A stretch of 36,019 nucleotides of DNA from Actinomycetota bacterium (lineage in GTDB: Bacteria; Actinomycetota; Actinomycetes; Nanopelagicales; Nanopelagicaceae), in NCBI GenBank assembly GCA_010031635.1, contig RGZI01000009.1:1-36019 (forward strand), given 5' to 3'. The notes under the pieces are model-generated. The model saw only the letters and a program-made list of their open reading frames with translations. It was not told the origin of the DNA and made no database searches. How positions within the stretch are numbered: position 1 is the first letter of the stretch; every line of letters begins with the position of its first letter. A program made the position numbers and the translations under genes. Below, piece after piece: positions 18,038 to 27,109 of this stretch.

Positions 18038-18589
18038 TTAGGAGTACATGTGTGGTGAAAGAACTGCAACTACAGAAAGATTTCGGTACTTCTCATTAAA
18101 ATCTAAGCCGTAGCCAACAACAAATGCAGGCGGGATATCAAATCCCACATATTTAACATTGACTTCAACTTTAGCCGCTTCCGGTTTACGGAAGATTGTG
18201 CAGATTTCAACACTTTTTGCACCACGTGATTCTAAATTTGCTTTAAGCCACGATAGCGTCAACCCGGTATCAACAATATCTTCAACAATTAAAACATTTC
18301 GCCCAGAAATATCACAATCTAAATCTTTTAAGATTCGAACAACTCCACTGGACTTAGTTCCCGATCCATAAGAAGAAACTGCCATCCAATCCATTTCAAT
18401 ATGTCGTTGAATGGCTCGAGACAAATCTGCCATAGCCATAACGGCGCCTTTTAATACGCCAATCAAAAGTAAATCTTTTCCTTCGTAATCTTTTTCGATC
18501 TTTCGAGCGATCTCATTTATGCGCACCCTTAATTGCTCTTCAGTTACCACAACTTCGGTGACTTCATCTTTGATTACCGACAGATCCAC
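18038..18589 (-). CDS. hpt: Hypoxanthine phosphoribosyltransferase
   Basis: Purine salvage enzyme joining hypoxanthine or guanine to PRPP. The 183-residue protein has the PRPP-binding loop VLIVEDIVDTGLTLSWL near residue 100, the flexible-loop serine-tyrosine SSYGSGT, LLIGVLKGAVMAMADL, and YVGFDIPPAFVVGYGLDFNEKYRNL. GTG start with GGGAG upstream. It lies between tilS and ftsH, the conserved order in many Gram-positive bacteria. Confidence 0.95.
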   Translation of the reverse strand: MDLSVIKDEVTEVVVTEEQLRVRINEIARKIEKDYEGKDLLLIGVLKGAVMAMADLSRAIQRHIEMDWMAVSSYGSGTKSSGVVRILKDLDCDISGRNVLIVEDIVDTGLTLSWLKANLESRGAKSVEICTIFRKPEAAKVEVNVKYVGFDIPPAFVVGYGLDFNEKYRNLSVVAVLSPHMYS

Positions 18590-18623
18590 AGGTGAACTCC
18601 CTCTTGATTACGCTGGCCCTTGA

Positions 18624-19577
18624 TTACTTTGAGAGGGTTAGTCTGCCGGAATCTCGGCGGGCTGTAATGCCACCGGCCAAAGCCACCGCGCCCTGCCCTT
18701 TCCAGCCTCCAACCAGCGCTTCTACCTCCAGAATTTGCTCAGCACTCAGGCTGGGTGCTCCCATTGCTTCAATTGCGCGCTTGATAACCCGTTTACGCAC
18801 GGCGATGGGCAGTTCGGAGATCAATTCAATCGGAATCTGGGCTGGATCCGCCAGACTGGCAAAAATATCCCCGGCAATCAGATCAAGGGCATCAGCATCT
18901 TCACGCAGGATCCGTGAAGTGCGAGCTAGTGCTTTGGAAATTCCGGGACCAATCTCTTTTTCCATTTTTGGCAAGATCTCATTCCGGACGCGAACTCGGG
19001 CAAAACTTAAATCTTCATTCTGCGGATCGCTCCAAAATTCAATTCCACTTTCTTTACATGCGGTTAATACTTGGGCTCTACTTAATTCAAGAAATGGCCG
19101 CACATACCTGCCAACGTGAAACGCCATTCCAGAAAGTGAACGAGTACCAGACCCTCTTGCTAAACCAAGTAATACCGTTTCTGCTAAATCATCTTCAGTA
19201 TGACCCAGAAAAATGGCAACCGCACCAATTCGATCCGCCTCGGCATCAAGTGCTTCATAACGTGCGCGCCGTGCTGCCGCCTCCATCCCCCCGTTACCTA
19301 CGTTACCGATAACTTCAACTTGAGAAATATTTGCTTCTGTAATTCCTAATTCAATCAACTTTTTTTGTGCACTTAATGCCACTTCACCTGAACCGTTTTG
19401 TAATTGATGATCAACAACTAGTGCGCTCAACTGAATTCCTACTTTACTTGCTTCAAGATTTGTTGTGGCAGCTAATAAAAGTGAATCAGCTCCACCTGAT
19501 ACGGCGAGCAGAATTCGATCTCCCGGTTCAAAATGCGCCAGTGCATTTCGAACCACTCTGCGCGCATCAATCATCAT
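18624..19577 (-). CDS. tilS: tRNA(Ile)-lysidine synthase
   Basis: Attaches lysine to C34 of the AUA-decoding tRNA-Ile. The 317-residue protein has the PP-loop LLAVSGGADSLLLA near residue 25, VVDHQLQNGSGE, RRARYEAL and LGHTEDDLAETVLLGLARGSG. The C-terminal part is short and helical, as in actinobacterial forms. Two consecutive ATGs (19577, 19574) are possible starts, 3 nt after the dehydratase stop, so it is probably cotranscribed from upstream of that gene or uses an internal promoter. Confidence 0.93.
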   Translation of the reverse strand: MMIDARRVVRNALAHFEPGDRILLAVSGGADSLLLAATTNLEASKVGIQLSALVVDHQLQNGSGEVALSAQKKLIELGITEANISQVEVIGNVGNGGMEAAARRARYEALDAEADRIGAVAIFLGHTEDDLAETVLLGLARGSGTRSLSGMAFHVGRYVRPFLELSRAQVLTACKESGIEFWSDPQNEDLSFARVRVRNEILPKMEKEIGPGISKALARTSRILREDADALDLIAGDIFASLADPAQIPIELISELPIAVRKRVIKRAIEAMGAPSLSAEQILEVEALVGGWKGQGAVALAGGITARRDSGRLTLSK

Positions 19578-19580
19578 GAG

Positions 19581-20714
19581 TTAATCTAAAAATCCGCGCA
19601 CGCCGCTGTACTTCTCAACTTTATCTGGATCTAATTCAAATCCAATTCCAGGTTTAGTAGGAATCTCGAGTAGTCCATCACTATCTAATTTCCAAGGCTG
19701 TGTGGCCAAATCATCAACATATGCCGAACCAGTGCAGTACTCAACTTTTTCTGCAGTAAGAATTGCTGATGAAAGTTGTAAATCCACTGCTAAACCAATT
19801 GCAGTATTCCAACCATGTGGAATGACCCGAATCGCGTATTCATCTGCCATAGCCGCAATTCTGCGAAATTCGCCAATGCCACCAACTTTTGTCACATCCG
19901 GTTGAATAATGTCGAAAGCGCGTTCAGTAATAAATGGGGTAAAACTTTGCCGGCGGGTTAATACTTCACAGCCAGTGATTGGCACTGGTGATTGCTTGCG
20001 AAGCTCTACGAAATCAGCCAAATCATCTGGCCTTAGCGCTTCTTCAAACCAACCAACGTTGTAATCAGCGAGCATCTTTGATGCGTTAATTGCCCAACGC
20101 AGATTTCCGCGCCAATAAGCATCACTTCCGCCCGCATCTACTGCCAAGAAGCAATCATCGCCGATCGCTTTGCGCGCACTTTTAACTAAGAGTTCATCAT
20201 TGGCAGTATCAATTCTCCCAAATGTTCCCCAGCCAATTTTGAAAGCCTTGAAACCCTGCCCTCTTAATTCAGTTAAATTCGCATTCATTATTTTTGGTTC
20301 ATCCATCAAAAGCGATGCATAAGGCATGACTTTCTCACGCAATCTTCCGCCAAAAAAACGCCCAATTGGTTGGCCAGTAATTTTTCCAAAAATATCCCAC
20401 AAAGCAATATCAATTCCACTAATTGTGTGAGTGATTGAACCCCCACGTCCAAGCCAAAATGTATTTTGATGCAATTTTTCACTAACTCGCTCCGGCTCCA
20501 CTGCACTCTCTCCAATTAAAATTGGTTTCAAAACTTCTAGTGAGGCAGCAACTAAATCTGAACTCGTAAATACGGTACCAACGCCTACTATCCCAGAATC
20601 AGTTTTGATTGAGATTAGCGTATGAACGACGCTGTCTGGTTTTAACTCTTCTGTCCAGCCACCCTTGGGAGTTGCACCTTTTAAACCAGCAAATTTGACA
20701 TCAATAATTTTCAC
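19581..20714 (-). CDS. Enolase-superfamily sugar-acid dehydratase or racemase (mandelate racemase group)
   Basis: A 377-residue barrel enzyme of the mandelate racemase/muconate-lactonizing group. The N-terminal capping domain is followed by GGSITHTISGIDIALWDIFGKITGQP. The metal ligands are visible in FLAVDAGGSDAYW, WFEEALRPDD and PITGCEVLTRRQ, with a catalytic histidine in VIPHGWNTAIG and a base-like lysine in AFKIGWG. The usual KxK is KIG here. It probably dehydrates an aldonic or uronic acid; which one cannot be told. GTG start with GGAG about 9 nt upstream. Its place directly before tilS is unusual for the conserved cluster. Confidence 0.85.
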   Translation of the reverse strand: MKIIDVKFAGLKGATPKGGWTEELKPDSVVHTLISIKTDSGIVGVGTVFTSSDLVAASLEVLKPILIGESAVEPERVSEKLHQNTFWLGRGGSITHTISGIDIALWDIFGKITGQPIGRFFGGRLREKVMPYASLLMDEPKIMNANLTELRGQGFKAFKIGWGTFGRIDTANDELLVKSARKAIGDDCFLAVDAGGSDAYWRGNLRWAINASKMLADYNVGWFEEALRPDDLADFVELRKQSPVPITGCEVLTRRQSFTPFITERAFDIIQPDVTKVGGIGEFRRIAAMADEYAIRVIPHGWNTAIGLAVDLQLSSAILTAEKVEYCTGSAYVDDLATQPWKLDSDGLLEIPTKPGIGFELDPDKVEKYSGVRGFLD

Positions 20715-20785
20715 TTTAGAAACTCCATTTTAGATAGTGGGCGAGCAGTTGCAGTGCAAATTATAGATAAATTTGCTTCAAATGA

Positions 20786-22009
20786 CTATACCCGACCACC
20801 AAATGGAATCAATCCTGGAATTGAATAAATCGAACTAAACAACAATCCTTTTGCAGTGCTATGAGCTTCCCACATCATCCCGTTTCCGGCATAAATTGTG
20901 ATGTGGTGGATGGTGCTGATATCCGCCTTATAGGAATAAAAAATTAAGTCGCCAGGAACCAACTCACTTAATGGAACCCGTTTAGTCCAACTGTAATAAA
21001 TCCGCGAGTTCACGCGATCCCACTGGGTGTAATCCAAACCAGCAGATCTATAAGCAGCAAAGACCAATCCAGAACAATCAAAACTATTTGGGCCTTCATT
21101 GCCCCATACATATGGTTTACGCGCCAAGACTTGTTTCTTTGCAAATACAACGGCTTCACTTCTCTGACTTTCACTTGTCCTGAATGTGGAGCGACCATTA
21201 CTAAATCCAACACCAGTTACCGGCCAAATTTTTGCTTGCCCAGTTGTTTGTCCTGCGCGATTTGCTAACTCTTCTTCCAATATTGCTAATTGCCTTTGTT
21301 GTTCTAATGTAACTCGTTTTTTTCGTGCACTTGAAAGTTCTCTAATTATCTGAGCCTGGATTTTTTCTAATTTATTTACTTCAACTTGTTGCATGGCTCT
21401 GGCATCATCAGCAATTTTCTTAGCCGCGGCGACTCGTGCAGTTGCGACAGCTTGCTCAGCTCGCGCACTGTCTGCTTCGGCTTTTGCTTCCGCTGCGGCC
21501 GCTTGGGCTACTTTTAATCTTGAAAGAACTTCTGAGTTTCCCTCTCCAAGAGCGTCAAGAATGGAAAGTCGGTCTGCTAAATCTTGCGGGCCGTTTGCAT
21601 TAAGTATTGAATCAAAATCAGTAAATCCAGAACCCATAATGTAAGCATTCGCTGCCATCTTGCCGATCCGCATATTTGCATCAGCAACCGCAACGATTGC
21701 AGCTCTCTCTTTCTTTGCAGCTTTTTCTGCCTTTGTAATAGCGACTTTAAGTGCTGCTTGTTCTCTAAGATAAATGGCCCTGGCTGCATTTGCTTTTACC
21801 GTTAGCGCTCTCAACTGGTTAGCTGCTGTCGCCAATCTTGCTTTAGCTTTTGCGGCTTCATTTGCTTTTGCAATCTCTTTATCTTTTGCGGCTTTAATCT
21901 CTTCAAGAGTTGGTTTACGAGTTGCTGATTGTGCTTCTATTGGTGTGGCTATAAAAGTAATCGCCAAAACGCAGGCCAGAAGGCCAGCTGCACTTCGGCT
22001 AGAAAACAC
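20786..22009 (-). CDS. NlpC/P60 peptidoglycan endopeptidase with coiled coil (RipA-like)
   Basis: A secreted cell-wall hydrolase of 407 residues, likely cutting D-Glu-mDAP bonds and helping daughter-cell separation. A signal peptide covers residues 1-27 (GLLACVLAITFIATPIEAQS). An Ala/Lys/Glu-rich coiled coil spans about 30-250. The NlpC/P60 domain occupies the last 120 residues with catalytic Cys in NSFDCSGLVFAAY, His in STIHHITIYAG and the third polar residue in WEAHS. GTG start at 22009 with AAGGGGG just upstream; a nearby ATG is out of frame. No riboswitch of the c-di-AMP type could be assigned in the 120-nt leader. Confidence 0.9.
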   Translation of the reverse strand: MFSSRSAAGLLACVLAITFIATPIEAQSATRKPTLEEIKAAKDKEIAKANEAAKAKARLATAANQLRALTVKANAARAIYLREQAALKVAITKAEKAAKKERAAIVAVADANMRIGKMAANAYIMGSGFTDFDSILNANGPQDLADRLSILDALGEGNSEVLSRLKVAQAAAAEAKAEADSARAEQAVATARVAAAKKIADDARAMQQVEVNKLEKIQAQIIRELSSARKKRVTLEQQRQLAILEEELANRAGQTTGQAKIWPVTGVGFSNGRSTFRTSESQRSEAVVFAKKQVLARKPYVWGNEGPNSFDCSGLVFAAYRSAGLDYTQWDRVNSRIYYSWTKRVPLSELVPGDLIFYSYKADISTIHHITIYAGNGMMWEAHSTAKGLLFSSIYSIPGLIPFGGRV

Positions 22010-22085
22010 ATTTCCCCCTTGTCGCTGCTTTAGGGAAGTGAAGGCAGTGACGAATGTCTTTAGGATAAATGAGTGCCTTTAGAAA

Positions 22086-22113
22086 AGCCGGTTATTTGAA
22101 AGATTTTGCGGCT
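22086..22113 (-). terminator. Possible terminator after the ABC-2 permease
   Basis: On the minus strand AGCCG and CGGCT can pair across an 18-nt loop, followed by TTTTCT. It lies just after the permease stop. The stem is short and the loop long, so it may be weak. Confidence 0.35.
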
Positions 22114-22129
22114 GTGTCCTGCTCAAATA

Positions 22130-22921
22130 TTAATTAACCACATCTCGGCGTTTAAATAATATTGCGGCCGCTACAGCAAAAATTAAAAGATAAGCCGCAC
22201 TTCCGGCTAACGCTCGTGAATATGTAAAATCAACGCCAAATTGCACTGGAATGGCGTTCATTAATTGTCCAGGCAGCCATTTCGAGATGCCATTAACGGT
22301 TGCTGAAAGAATATTTTCAATCACCAAAATCCAAGCGACCGCAATGGAAATTGAAGTAATTGGTGAGCGCAATAACAACCCAAGAGTCATCCCGACCGTT
22401 CCATACGAGATTACAGATAGGAATACATTCCCAAATGTTGAACCAAATAGAGAAATCGCGCTAGAAGTAAACCATTGATCCGTACTAACACCTTTAGTTT
22501 CGGCTAGAGATACTGAAATTGCAATGCTCACAATCGCCGAAAAGCAAACAGTGATTAATGCAAATGAAATCATGGCAAGATATTTCCCAGCCAGTAGTAA
22601 TAATCTTCTTGGTTCACGTACTAACAAATTCCGCAAAGTTCCATTTGTGTATTCAATTGCAGTTTGTGCTGCAAATACACAAAGAGCAATCACGCCTAGC
22701 AATCCAGCAGAGTTTGCAAAACCAATATATAAACCATTTGGCATCGCTAGAGTTTCACGAGTAATCATCATTCCTTCACGAGCATTGCCGCGTGGGGAAT
22801 CTAGAAGTAAAAATAGTAATGACGAAATTAATCCAGTTAAGCCAATAACTGCAGCCATAGTTCCCAAAAATAAAGTGGGCCGGCGAAGTTTGCGCCATTC
22901 CGATTTAAATATACGGATCAT
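22130..22921 (-). CDS. ABC-2 type transporter permease
   Basis: A 263-residue integral membrane protein with about six hydrophobic helices, for example TLFLGTMAAVIGLTGLISSLL, LLGVIALCVFAAQTAIEYTNG, MISFALITVCFSAIVSIAIS and AAYLLIFAVAAAILFKRRD. The cytoplasmic stretch EYTNGTLRNLLVREPRR is typical of ABC-2 exporters of the lantibiotic-immunity/NatB sort. The start codon overlaps the ATPase stop by one base (TAATG), so the two form one exporter. Substrate unknown. Confidence 0.87.
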   Translation of the reverse strand: MIRIFKSEWRKLRRPTLFLGTMAAVIGLTGLISSLLFLLLDSPRGNAREGMMITRETLAMPNGLYIGFANSAGLLGVIALCVFAAQTAIEYTNGTLRNLLVREPRRLLLLAGKYLAMISFALITVCFSAIVSIAISVSLAETKGVSTDQWFTSSAISLFGSTFGNVFLSVISYGTVGMTLGLLLRSPITSISIAVAWILVIENILSATVNGISKWLPGQLMNAIPVQFGVDFTYSRALAGSAAYLLIFAVAAAILFKRRDVVN

Positions 22922-23835
22922 TAATTATCACTTGTCAATTCAAAGAAGGTCTCTTCCAAAGTTGGACGAGCAGTTACCAATGAAGACAGGACTATTCCGG
23001 CGTCAAAAGCACTTTTATTAAAACTTGCTGCAAATGCAGAGTCCGCAACTACATGCACACTCTCATTCATAATTTGTGCTTGGTGTCCAGAATTAGTAGC
23101 AATCTCAATCAGCCGTGCTAAATCTTGCGGATTGGTAGTGCTAGCGATAACTGTTGGTTGCTGAGCAGTTAATAAAGCTTTTGTCTGTCCCCAAAATAAA
23201 ACTTTCCCGTCTCGTAGCATTACTAAATCATCAGATATTGCTTCAATCTCTGAGAGCAAGTGCGAAGAAACTAGAACCGTTAAACCATATCCAGCTAAAT
23301 GCCCAAGTAATTCACGCACTTCTTGAATACCTGCAGGATCTAATCCATTTGTTGGTTCATCAAGTATTAGTAATTCAGGGGATGGCAACAATGCCGCGGC
23401 AATGCCTAATCTCTGCTTCATTCCTAACGAATAAGTTTTAAATTTAGAACCCGCACGATCTAACAATCCAACTTGATCTAATAATTGATCTACTCTTTCA
23501 TGTGGGAAGTTACCCAATGTTGCTAACACCTTCAAATTTTCTCGCCCAGATAGCGCCGGATAAAAAGCCGGACCTTCAATTAAAGCACCAACTTTTCCTA
23601 AAAATCTTTCCGGATGGGTTAATGGCTCACCTAAAACGGTCCCTGCGCCCGCTGTTGGTTTAACTAACCCCAAAAGCATCCGAATAGTTGTGGTTTTGCC
23701 TGCCCCATTTGGTCCGACAAAACCACAAATCGTTCCGCGCGGAACTTCAAAAGAAATATGGTCAACGGCATTTCGTTCACCATAACGTTTAGTTAAATCT
23801 GTCACCGAAATCGCAGCAGTTTGGGAAGTCGACAC
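22921..23835 (-). CDS. ABC transporter ATP-binding protein
   Basis: A 304-residue ATPase for the adjacent permease. Walker A is GPNGAGKTTTIRMLLG near residue 40, the signature is YSLGMKQRLGIAAALL, Walker B is LLILDEPTNGLDPAG and the switch histidine is in VSSHLLSEIEAI. The C-terminal 80 residues (RPTLEETFFELT) are the regulatory tail seen in ABC-2 exporters. GTG start with AAGG just before it. Export of drug, lipid or peptide is equally possible. Confidence 0.92.
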   Translation of the reverse strand: MSTSQTAAISVTDLTKRYGERNAVDHISFEVPRGTICGFVGPNGAGKTTTIRMLLGLVKPTAGAGTVLGEPLTHPERFLGKVGALIEGPAFYPALSGRENLKVLATLGNFPHERVDQLLDQVGLLDRAGSKFKTYSLGMKQRLGIAAALLPSPELLILDEPTNGLDPAGIQEVRELLGHLAGYGLTVLVSSHLLSEIEAISDDLVMLRDGKVLFWGQTKALLTAQQPTVIASTTNPQDLARLIEIATNSGHQAQIMNESVHVVADSAFAASFNKSAFDAGIVLSSLVTARPTLEETFFELTSDN

Positions 23836-23867
23836 CTTGTAACAATGGCATAGTTGATGAATAAATC

Positions 23868-23891
23868 CAACAATCTTTAAATTAATTGTTG
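23868..23891 (-). terminator. Hairpin after the SNase-LTD-PASTA gene
   Basis: CAACAAT (23868-23874) and ATTGTTG (23885-23891) form a perfect 7-bp stem with a 10-nt loop, directly after the nuclease gene's stop. No long T run follows, so termination is tentative; it could equally affect the promoter of the ABC ATPase gene. Confidence 0.35.
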
Positions 23892-23892
23892 A

Positions 23893-25527
23893 TTAAGCGT
23901 CTGAGACGCCCACATAAACTTTTACCTGTGCCCCAGCGGGCAAGTTGGTCCCCGTCTTTGGGGACAAATCGCGGACCATTCGAGTAGCTTTCCCAGAGTT
24001 CGGTGATTGATCAACAATTTGTGCAACTAGATCAAGTGCCGCAAGTGCACCGGTAACTTGTTCTGCACTCAATCCTGCTAGATCTGGGACTTTCCGGGCG
24101 TATTTTGCTGGATTCAGCACCATGGAAAGAGTCTGTGGCAAAGGAATCGCTCTGGCACTGCCATCAGGATTTTTAACTAACCACTCAGGGGCTACGCACT
24201 CATTTGGGATACATGGCCGATGAATCCAAGCACGAATATTTCCACCACCTTTTATTGTTCGTGGTGAGATTAAATAAATTCCATCCCCAGTAAATTTGTC
24301 ACTATTTAATGTTGGGTTTTGTAAAATCGGAGATATTAATCCAAAAGAAATTTCACCAGTCGATAATGGGTAATTCAAAATTGGAGTACCAAGATAAATT
24401 GTGAGCACCTGCCCCGCACCAATTTTAGTACCAACAGCAAATGCAAACTTTTCATCTCTTAATTCAAGGGATGTATCGCGAATGCTCCAATTTGAAATAT
24501 CAATCTCTTTATCTGTTTTATTGTGCAATAAAGCATACTCACCAAATGGATTTTCATTACTTAATGGAGAATCACTATTCATCCATACTTCTATTGCATC
24601 TAAAGGTGTTAAATCATTTGGACAGAGTGTTTTAGACCAAAATCCAACTTTTGCTTCGGCTGCGCTGTTTAACAAACTCAAATACTCGAAATTGTGAAAA
24701 TACTCATTTGTAGAGTTTGGGAACCAAAGTGATAAACCTGCAATTAACAATTTAGCTTGGACATCGATAGTGAATTTTCCTTCACTATCTTTTGCATAAA
24801 TTGTTCTAAAAGGCCGAGCAACTTCTTCGTAATTGTTAGAGGAAGCATAATTACTCGCCCGCAACTGCACTTCACTCCCAATTGGCAACAATTTTCTCAT
24901 GAAGGTTGTCGCCTCATCTGCCCCGCATTGTGAAATGTGATCAGGTTTGGTTGTTTCAGTTGCTTGAATTCCGATCTGCCGAACTTCTAGTACCCCACGA
25001 CAAGTTTTCACTTCAACCGTATCTCCGTCGGTTACCGCTTGAACGGTTCCTGTCTCCCAAATGCTTTCACCTTTAAATTCAATACCCGGTGGGCATTCAA
25101 CTGGCGGGGTAACAGTTGGTCGGCTATTTGCAATTTCTTTTATCGAAATAACAGCCTCATTAATCTCTTTATGAAGTGCAAGTAGTTGAGTCATTAACGT
25201 TGATGCTTGCCCGACTATTTGCAAAATAATAGCTACTTTTCGTTGCAACAATCCGCGTGCTGAGGTTAAATAAATTGCTTGCTCAGTAAGAGTATTTCCA
25301 GGTGGATCTGCTTTGATCTGCAAAAAATCTTCTTGGGCCAGACCTGCTTCTTCGATAGCAATTTTTAAGGCATCCATTTGTTGATCAATTTTTGATTTCA
25401 AATCGATTCTTGTTTGCGCAGATGTTGAAATACTCGGCACAACTTCTGCTGCCTCAGATTGCCAAGCAAGATTCATACTTGCTAAACAAGCAGATAATAA
25501 AAAAACTAGAAGTGATCTTTTTTTCAT
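23893..25527 (-). CDS. Exported SNase-like nuclease with lamin-tail and PASTA domains
   Basis: A 544-residue secreted protein. Residues 1-26 are a signal peptide (MKKRSLLVFLLSACLASMNLA), followed by a coiled coil (about 30-130). A staphylococcal-nuclease-like domain spans about 150-300, with DGDTVEVKTCRG, an Arg in EVRQIGIQATET with its Glu, and a second Arg in RPFRTIYA. These match the catalytic Arg/Glu/Arg trio. Next is a lamin-tail-like beta sandwich (about 310-430; GEYALLHNKTDKEIDISNWSIRD). The C-terminus is one PASTA repeat (KVPDLAGLSAEQVTGALAAL...). Likely a cell-surface nuclease that scavenges DNA or acts in the wall; this is inference. Start overlaps the EamA stop (ATGA). Confidence 0.82.
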   Translation of the reverse strand: MKKRSLLVFLLSACLASMNLAWQSEAAEVVPSISTSAQTRIDLKSKIDQQMDALKIAIEEAGLAQEDFLQIKADPPGNTLTEQAIYLTSARGLLQRKVAIILQIVGQASTLMTQLLALHKEINEAVISIKEIANSRPTVTPPVECPPGIEFKGESIWETGTVQAVTDGDTVEVKTCRGVLEVRQIGIQATETTKPDHISQCGADEATTFMRKLLPIGSEVQLRASNYASSNNYEEVARPFRTIYAKDSEGKFTIDVQAKLLIAGLSLWFPNSTNEYFHNFEYLSLLNSAAEAKVGFWSKTLCPNDLTPLDAIEVWMNSDSPLSNENPFGEYALLHNKTDKEIDISNWSIRDTSLELRDEKFAFAVGTKIGAGQVLTIYLGTPILNYPLSTGEISFGLISPILQNPTLNSDKFTGDGIYLISPRTIKGGGNIRAWIHRPCIPNECVAPEWLVKNPDGSARAIPLPQTLSMVLNPAKYARKVPDLAGLSAEQVTGALAALDLVAQIVDQSPNSGKATRMVRDLSPKTGTNLPAGAQVKVYVGVSDA

Positions 25528-26357
25528 GAAAGTGATAACGCGACTGCTGCGGCAAGCGCAAGTATCACACCAGTAATTTGGATCTTATGCAACCGTTCAT
25601 GCAAAATAAATCTGGCGAGAATTGCAGTAGTGGCAGGGTATAAAGAACCAAGTACAGCGACTATGGCCAGCATTCCATTTTGAGAAGCGATTTGAAATAT
25701 TCCGTTTGCGCCTGCATCCAAAACGCCTGAAATAATAACCAGCGCCCAAGGATAATTACTGCGCTCAAATTTACGAACAGTTGTTAACACAACGCCAAGT
25801 ACCAGTATTGATGAGAACCAGCGTGCGATTGTTGCAGTCCAAATTCCAGAATCATCAGAAGATGTTCCGATTAAAGTCAAATAGATACCGATTAAAGTTC
25901 CGCTAGTCAGGGATATAGCAATTGTTGAAAATGCCACTTTTTGATGTGCATTTACTTCTTGACTTACGAGAATTACGGCCATCGCCGCGGCAATTATTCC
26001 AATTACTGCCAGCAGACTTAGGGTCTCACCATTTAGCAATCCTGAAAATACTGGAATCGCAGCTGACATCAAAGCTGTTATTGGAGAAACAATTCCCATC
26101 GGACCACGTTTGAGCGCTACATAAAGACACCCAATTGCTGTGGCTCCAATAGCACCAGCCAATGCTCCAATTAAAAATGTTTCACTACTTAATTCACCTG
26201 GAACGACAAAAATTGCAACGCCGGTTAACACGACTGCGCCAATTGGATAAGCGATAACCAGAACCTGCATGACTGATCTTCTACGTGAGGCAATTCCTCC
26301 CATAAAATCAGCAACACCCCAGGTTAAGCTGGAAAGTAACGCTAACGCTGCGCCCAC
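25524..26357 (-). CDS. EamA/DMT-family transporter
   Basis: A drug/metabolite transporter-type permease with ten predicted helices in two EamA halves, for example MQVLVIAYPIGAVVLTGVAIF and ILARFILHERLHKIQITGVILALAAAVALSLS at the end. The frame is open for 63 more codons upstream, but that part is hydrophilic and overlaps the divergent methyltransferase gene. GTG at 26357 is chosen because GAAGGA lies 6 nt before it and the first helix (ALALLSSLTWGVADFMGG) starts at once, giving 277 residues. Substrate unknown. Confidence 0.8.
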   Translation of the reverse strand: MGAALALLSSLTWGVADFMGGIASRRRSVMQVLVIAYPIGAVVLTGVAIFVVPGELSSETFLIGALAGAIGATAIGCLYVALKRGPMGIVSPITALMSAAIPVFSGLLNGETLSLLAVIGIIAAAMAVILVSQEVNAHQKVAFSTIAISLTSGTLIGIYLTLIGTSSDDSGIWTATIARWFSSILVLGVVLTTVRKFERSNYPWALVIISGVLDAGANGIFQIASQNGMLAIVAVLGSLYPATTAILARFILHERLHKIQITGVILALAAAVALSLS

Positions 26358-26465
26358 TACACTTCCTTCACTGGTTCCATTAGTTCCATTAATTTCTAAA
26401 GGCTTTCTGACAACTTCGCACTTTGAGTTAATTCTAACAAGGAAGATTGGGTATCGCTGATACAA

Positions 26466-27104
26466 ATGAGTGACCCGGGCGCAGGAGAGTTCTACCCGTT
26501 TATTGGAGTTGGCCCGCACCCAAAACCTTGGCCTGTGGGTGAGCAATTTGATCTAGAACTGCTAGAAAATGGCGATCAACGAAATGTTCTCGATGAATAT
26601 CGCTATTGGAGCGTCGCTGCGATAGTTGCAGATCTAGATACGAAACGAACCCCACTTCATATTGCAGTTGAAAATTGGAAACATGATTTGAATATCGGTT
26701 CGTTAATCAGGACAGCAAATGCTTTTAACGTTGGTGGCGTCCATATTGTTGGGAAGCGTGATTGGAATAAGCGCGGAGCAATGGTCACTGATCGATATTT
26801 AACCGTGCATAACCATCCAAGTATCGCTGAGTTTGCACAATGGGCGAATGAAAATAACTTACCAATAATTGGAATTGATAATATCGAAGTTAGTCTTCCG
26901 CTAGAAAATCGTCCACTTCCAAAACTTTGCGTTTTATTTTTTGGTCAAGAGGGAGCTGGAATGTCCGATGAAGCAGTTTCGATTTGTCGCGAAGTTCTCG
27001 CCATTAATCAATATGGCTCCACTAGATCAATCAATGCATCAGCCGCAGGGGCAATTGCCATGTACGCCTGGGGTTTACAACACCTATCCCCAGAATCTCC
27101 TTAA
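26466..27104 (+). CDS. SpoU/TrmH-family RNA 2'-O-methyltransferase
   Basis: A 212-residue cytosolic SPOUT methyltransferase acting on rRNA or tRNA ribose. Motif 1 is VENWKHDLNIGSLIRTANAFNVGGV near residue 75, motif 2 is LCVLFFGQEGAGMSDEAV near 155, and motif 3 is INQYGSTRSINASAAGAIAMYAW near 185. The last two form the knotted SAM site. Exact target nucleoside cannot be told. A TATCGC box about 8 nt before the ATG may serve as its -10. It converges on an EamA gene with 5 nt between. Confidence 0.9.
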   Translation: MSDPGAGEFYPFIGVGPHPKPWPVGEQFDLELLENGDQRNVLDEYRYWSVAAIVADLDTKRTPLHIAVENWKHDLNIGSLIRTANAFNVGGVHIVGKRDWNKRGAMVTDRYLTVHNHPSIAEFAQWANENNLPIIGIDNIEVSLPLENRPLPKLCVLFFGQEGAGMSDEAVSICREVLAINQYGSTRSINASAAGAIAMYAWGLQHLSPESP

Positions 27105-27109
27105 TTCAT

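Noticed and set aside
22010-22085. c-di-AMP riboswitch before the NlpC/P60 gene
   Set aside because: Such switches often precede wall hydrolases in actinobacteria, but the leader is too short and I could not find the conserved core.
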